NCBI RefSeq assembly: GCF_003171715.1
Contig: NZ_QGHL01000007.1
Span: 124,001-188,000, forward strand
Reading direction: 5' to 3'
Source: Novosphingobium meiothermophilum
GTDB lineage: Bacteria; Pseudomonadota; Alphaproteobacteria; Sphingomonadales; Sphingomonadaceae
DNA length: 64,000 nt
This document shows, one piece after another, positions 62,018 to 64,000 of this stretch (position 1 is its first letter; every line of letters starts with the position of its first letter). The notes beneath the pieces were generated by a model. It saw nothing but the letters and a program-made list of their open reading frames with translations. It had not been told where the DNA came from and made no database searches. The translations under genes were made by a program, and so were the position numbers.

Positions 62018-62968
62018 TTAGCGATCCTGCTCGGGCGGGATGCCGGTTTCCTTCGTGCCTGCGCCTGCCGCAATACTGCTCGTGAGCAGGCGCAGGCCCT
62101 CGCTGTCGCGCAGGTGCAGATCCTGCTGCGGGAAGGGGATGGAAATGCCGTTTTCCCTGAACAGCCGCCACACGCGCTTGAGCACTTCGGAGCGGATGTT
62201 GGCCACGCCTTCTTCCGGGTCGTCGATCCACAGGAACACGGTAAGATCGACGCTGCTTGCGCCAAAACCGCTCAGCAGCACGCTGGGCGGGCGATGTTCG
62301 AGCACGCGCGGAGTGGCCTTCGCGGCTTCGAGCAGGAGTTCCTGCACGCGGTCGAGATCGCTGTCATACGAAACGCCGACCGGCACCGAGATGCCCACCT
62401 CGCGCGAGGAGTAGGACCAGTTTTCGACCTGGCTGGTCATAAGGATCTCGTTCGGGATCAGATATTCGCGGTTGTCGCGGGTGGTGACGGACACCGCGCG
62501 AATGCCGATCTTCTTGACCTCGCCGAAGGTGTTGCCCTTGCCATCGTTCACGGCAATTACGTCGCCCGGCTTGATCGATCGGTCCATGAGCAGGATGATC
62601 CCGGCAATCAGGTTGCCGAAGGTTTTCTGAAGGCCGAAACCGATAGCGAGGCCGAACGCGCCCGAAAAGACGGTGAGCGCCGTGAGGCTGATGCCGAGAA
62701 CGTCTATCCCCATCAGCACCGCCAGGATCCATATGGCCAGCGAAACCAGCTTCTCTCCAAGGAGCTGCTGCGCGCCGTCGAGACTGTCGATCCGGCGGAA
62801 GGCTCGTCGAGCCAGCCTGCTGCCCAGCCGCGCGAACAGCACGACAAGCGCCATCACGATCAGGATGCGCAAGGCGCCCCAGACCGAGATGTGATAGCTG
62901 CCGATGGTAAAGCCGATTTCGTCGAGCAGGCGGACCGTTTCGGCCACCTGCGTCCTGAAGGTGTTCAC
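62018..62968 (-). CDS. Small-conductance mechanosensitive channel (MscS family)
   Basis: A 316-residue channel that opens under membrane tension to release solutes during osmotic downshock. Three N-terminal helices are followed by the pore helix and the MscS core ALTVFSGAFGLAIGFGLQKTFGNLIAGIILLMDRSIKPGDVIAV; the beta domain (NREYLIPNEILMTSQVENWSYSSREVGISVPVGVSYDSDL) and C-terminal cytoplasmic domain follow. The start is GTG 62968 overlapping the upstream stop (GTGA), with GGAG seven bases before; the GTG at 62992 is less likely. Co-transcribed with the following PLP gene. Confidence 0.93.
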   Translation of the reverse strand: MNTFRTQVAETVRLLDEIGFTIGSYHISVWGALRILIVMALVVLFARLGSRLARRAFRRIDSLDGAQQLLGEKLVSLAIWILAVLMGIDVLGISLTALTVFSGAFGLAIGFGLQKTFGNLIAGIILLMDRSIKPGDVIAVNDGKGNTFGEVKKIGIRAVSVTTRDNREYLIPNEILMTSQVENWSYSSREVGISVPVGVSYDSDLDRVQELLLEAAKATPRVLEHRPPSVLLSGFGASSVDLTVFLWIDDPEEGVANIRSEVLKRVWRLFRENGISIPFPQQDLHLRDSEGLRLLTSSIAAGAGTKETGIPPEQDR

Positions 62969-64000
62969 GCGTTCGCTCCGTGCGCCGCCCACGCGGCAAG
63001 GCCGCGTTCCAGATCGGCAATGAGGTCGGCCGTATCTTCCAGCCCGATGGAAAGTCTAACGCCAAACCGGTCATCCGGTTCCATGCCGACAAGCGGCCAC
63101 GCGCTTGCCGTGCGGATCGGGGCAGGATCGACCGGCGTTGCCAGACTTTCGAATCCGCCCCACGAATAGCCGATGCCGAAGAGGCCAAGCGCATCGATCA
63201 GGGCATCACGGGCCGCGCTGGTGCCGCCTTTCAGGACGAAGCTGAACAGGCCGCAGCCGCCAGTGAAATCGCGCTGCCACAGATCATGGCCGGGCGATCC
63301 CGGCAGCATGGGGCACAGCACGCGCGCCACTTCGGGCCGCGCTGCCAGCCAGCGGGCGATTTCAAGGGCTGCTGCGGTCTCGCGCTCCAGCCGCAGATTC
63401 ATGGTGCGCAGGCCCCGCAGCATGAGGGCTGCATCGTCGGGCGAGACGACCGTGCCCAGACCCTGCGCGCGCAGCCGCAACCTGCGATACCATTCCGGCC
63501 CCGCACTGGCGCTGCCCATCATGCAGTCGGAATGGCCGGACACGTGCTTGGTGAGGCTCATCACCGTGATGTCGACGCCGCGAGCAAGGGCCGGAAAACC
63601 GAGCGGCGAGGCCCAGGTATTGTCGATAACGCTCACGATCCCGCGCGCGCGCGCCACCCAAGCCAGTGCGGGCACGTCCTGCACTTCCATGGTCAGGCTG
63701 CCGGGGCTTTCGAGCAGGACGCAGCGTGTCCGCTCGCAGCAGGCGGCTTCGAACGCGGCAGGATCGCAAGGATCGAACCAGCGGGTTTCGATCCCGAAAT
63801 CCTTCAGCAGGCCGCGCCCCATGACCCGGCTTGGTTCGTAGGCATTGTCCGTCATCAGCAGAACGTCGCCGGGTCGCAGCACCGTCAGCAGCACGCCGGC
63901 AATGGCCGCGACGCCGGACGGGTAGAGCACGGTGCCTGCCGCGCCCGGTTCAAGCTGCGTAAGCGCCTCGGCCAGCGCCCACTGGGTCGGCCCGCCGCGG
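62965..64000 (-). CDS. Cystathionine beta-lyase-type PLP enzyme (N-terminus outside window)
   Basis: The frame is open to the end of the window (RGGPTQWALAEALTQLEPGAAGTVLYPSG), so about 40-60 N-terminal residues are missing. The rest shows the Cys/Met-metabolism PLP fold: PLP lysine in VMSLTKHVSGHSD, IDNTWASPLGFPALARGVDI, RGLRTMNLRLERETAAALEIARWL and FGVRLSIGLEDTADLIADL. It cleaves cystathionine to homocysteine, pyruvate and ammonia or a similar C-S bond. Its position before the MscS and cys genes links it to sulfur amino-acid metabolism. The exact family member (metC or related) is not certain. Confidence 0.88.
   Translation of the reverse strand, partial: RGGPTQWALAEALTQLEPGAAGTVLYPSGVAAIAGVLLTVLRPGDVLLMTDNAYEPSRVMGRGLLKDFGIETRWFDPCDPAAFEAACCERTRCVLLESPGSLTMEVQDVPALAWVARARGIVSVIDNTWASPLGFPALARGVDITVMSLTKHVSGHSDCMMGSASAGPEWYRRLRLRAQGLGTVVSPDDAALMLRGLRTMNLRLERETAAALEIARWLAARPEVARVLCPMLPGSPGHDLWQRDFTGGCGLFSFVLKGGTSAARDALIDALGLFGIGYSWGGFESLATPVDPAPIRTASAWPLVGMEPDDRFGVRLSIGLEDTADLIADLERGLAAWAAHGANA

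Overview
The window is a GC-rich (roughly 64-65 %) chromosomal segment of an alphaproteobacterium, most likely a Sphingomonadaceae member close to Novosphingobium. This rests on the RelA/SpoT N-terminus, the zeta-type ATPase inhibitor (DUF1476), the FnrL-type regulator beside a ccoNOQP-GHIS cluster, the cobA-DUF2849-cysI-DUF934-cysH order, and the TonB receptor and OprO/P-type porin. The genus is an inference. Nothing looks like an insertion sequence, integron, CRISPR array, rRNA or tRNA gene; almost all of the window is core metabolism and housekeeping.

Layout. 1-2.0 kb: end of a TonB-dependent receptor, sharing a terminator with infC, which appears to start at an AUA codon. 2.1-6.4 kb: pdeM, hemF, the bifunctional (p)ppGpp enzyme and a DoxX-like membrane protein. 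6.4-9.35 kb: the alpha ribosomal operon rpsM-rpsK-rpoA-rplQ, without secY-adk upstream, closed by a strong terminator. 9.4-14 kb: two tandem secreted prolyl oligopeptidases. 14-16.4 kb: two small secreted proteins sharing a C-terminal module, then DUF1476-bolA-grxD (Fe-S trafficking) with a terminator. 16.6-24.4 kb: Nudix hydrolase, small membrane proteins, aminotransferase, and an SDR / AraC regulator / thiolase-like / CoA-transferase cluster. 24.4-28 kb: a minimal TadE-TadE-TadG set followed by about 1 kb with no convincing gene. 29-34.8 kb: argG, aldehyde dehydrogenase, cyclopropane synthase, a glycine-zipper protein and a phage-structural-like orphan. 34.8-40.2 kb: a phosphate-type porin behind a three-repeat PHO box, lepA and a DbpA-like RNA helicase.

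40.5-52.9 kb is the microaerobic respiration island: flavin reductase, a candidate FNR-controlled small RNA, fnrL, a small membrane protein, an OmpW-like protein, cbb3 oxidase ccoN-O-Q-P behind a perfect FNR box, its assembly genes ccoG-H-I-S, a Cys-rich secreted mini-protein with a CxxCH motif, and hemN. Low oxygen should switch on FnrL, the oxidase, copper delivery to it and oxygen-independent haem synthesis together. 53-64 kb: eda, a divergent PEP-carboxylase homologue, a DASS transporter, and a reverse-strand sulfate assimilation operon (cobA, DUF2849, cysI, DUF934, cysH) preceded by an MscS channel and a truncated cystathionine-beta-lyase-type gene.

The strongest new candidate is the about 100-nt transcript at 41164-41263. 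It has an FNR box, a -10 element, a 5' stem-loop, an exposed anti-Shine-Dalgarno stretch and a rho-independent terminator with eight U, all directly upstream of fnrL. It was found by reading only; no alignment, folding or expression data were available.
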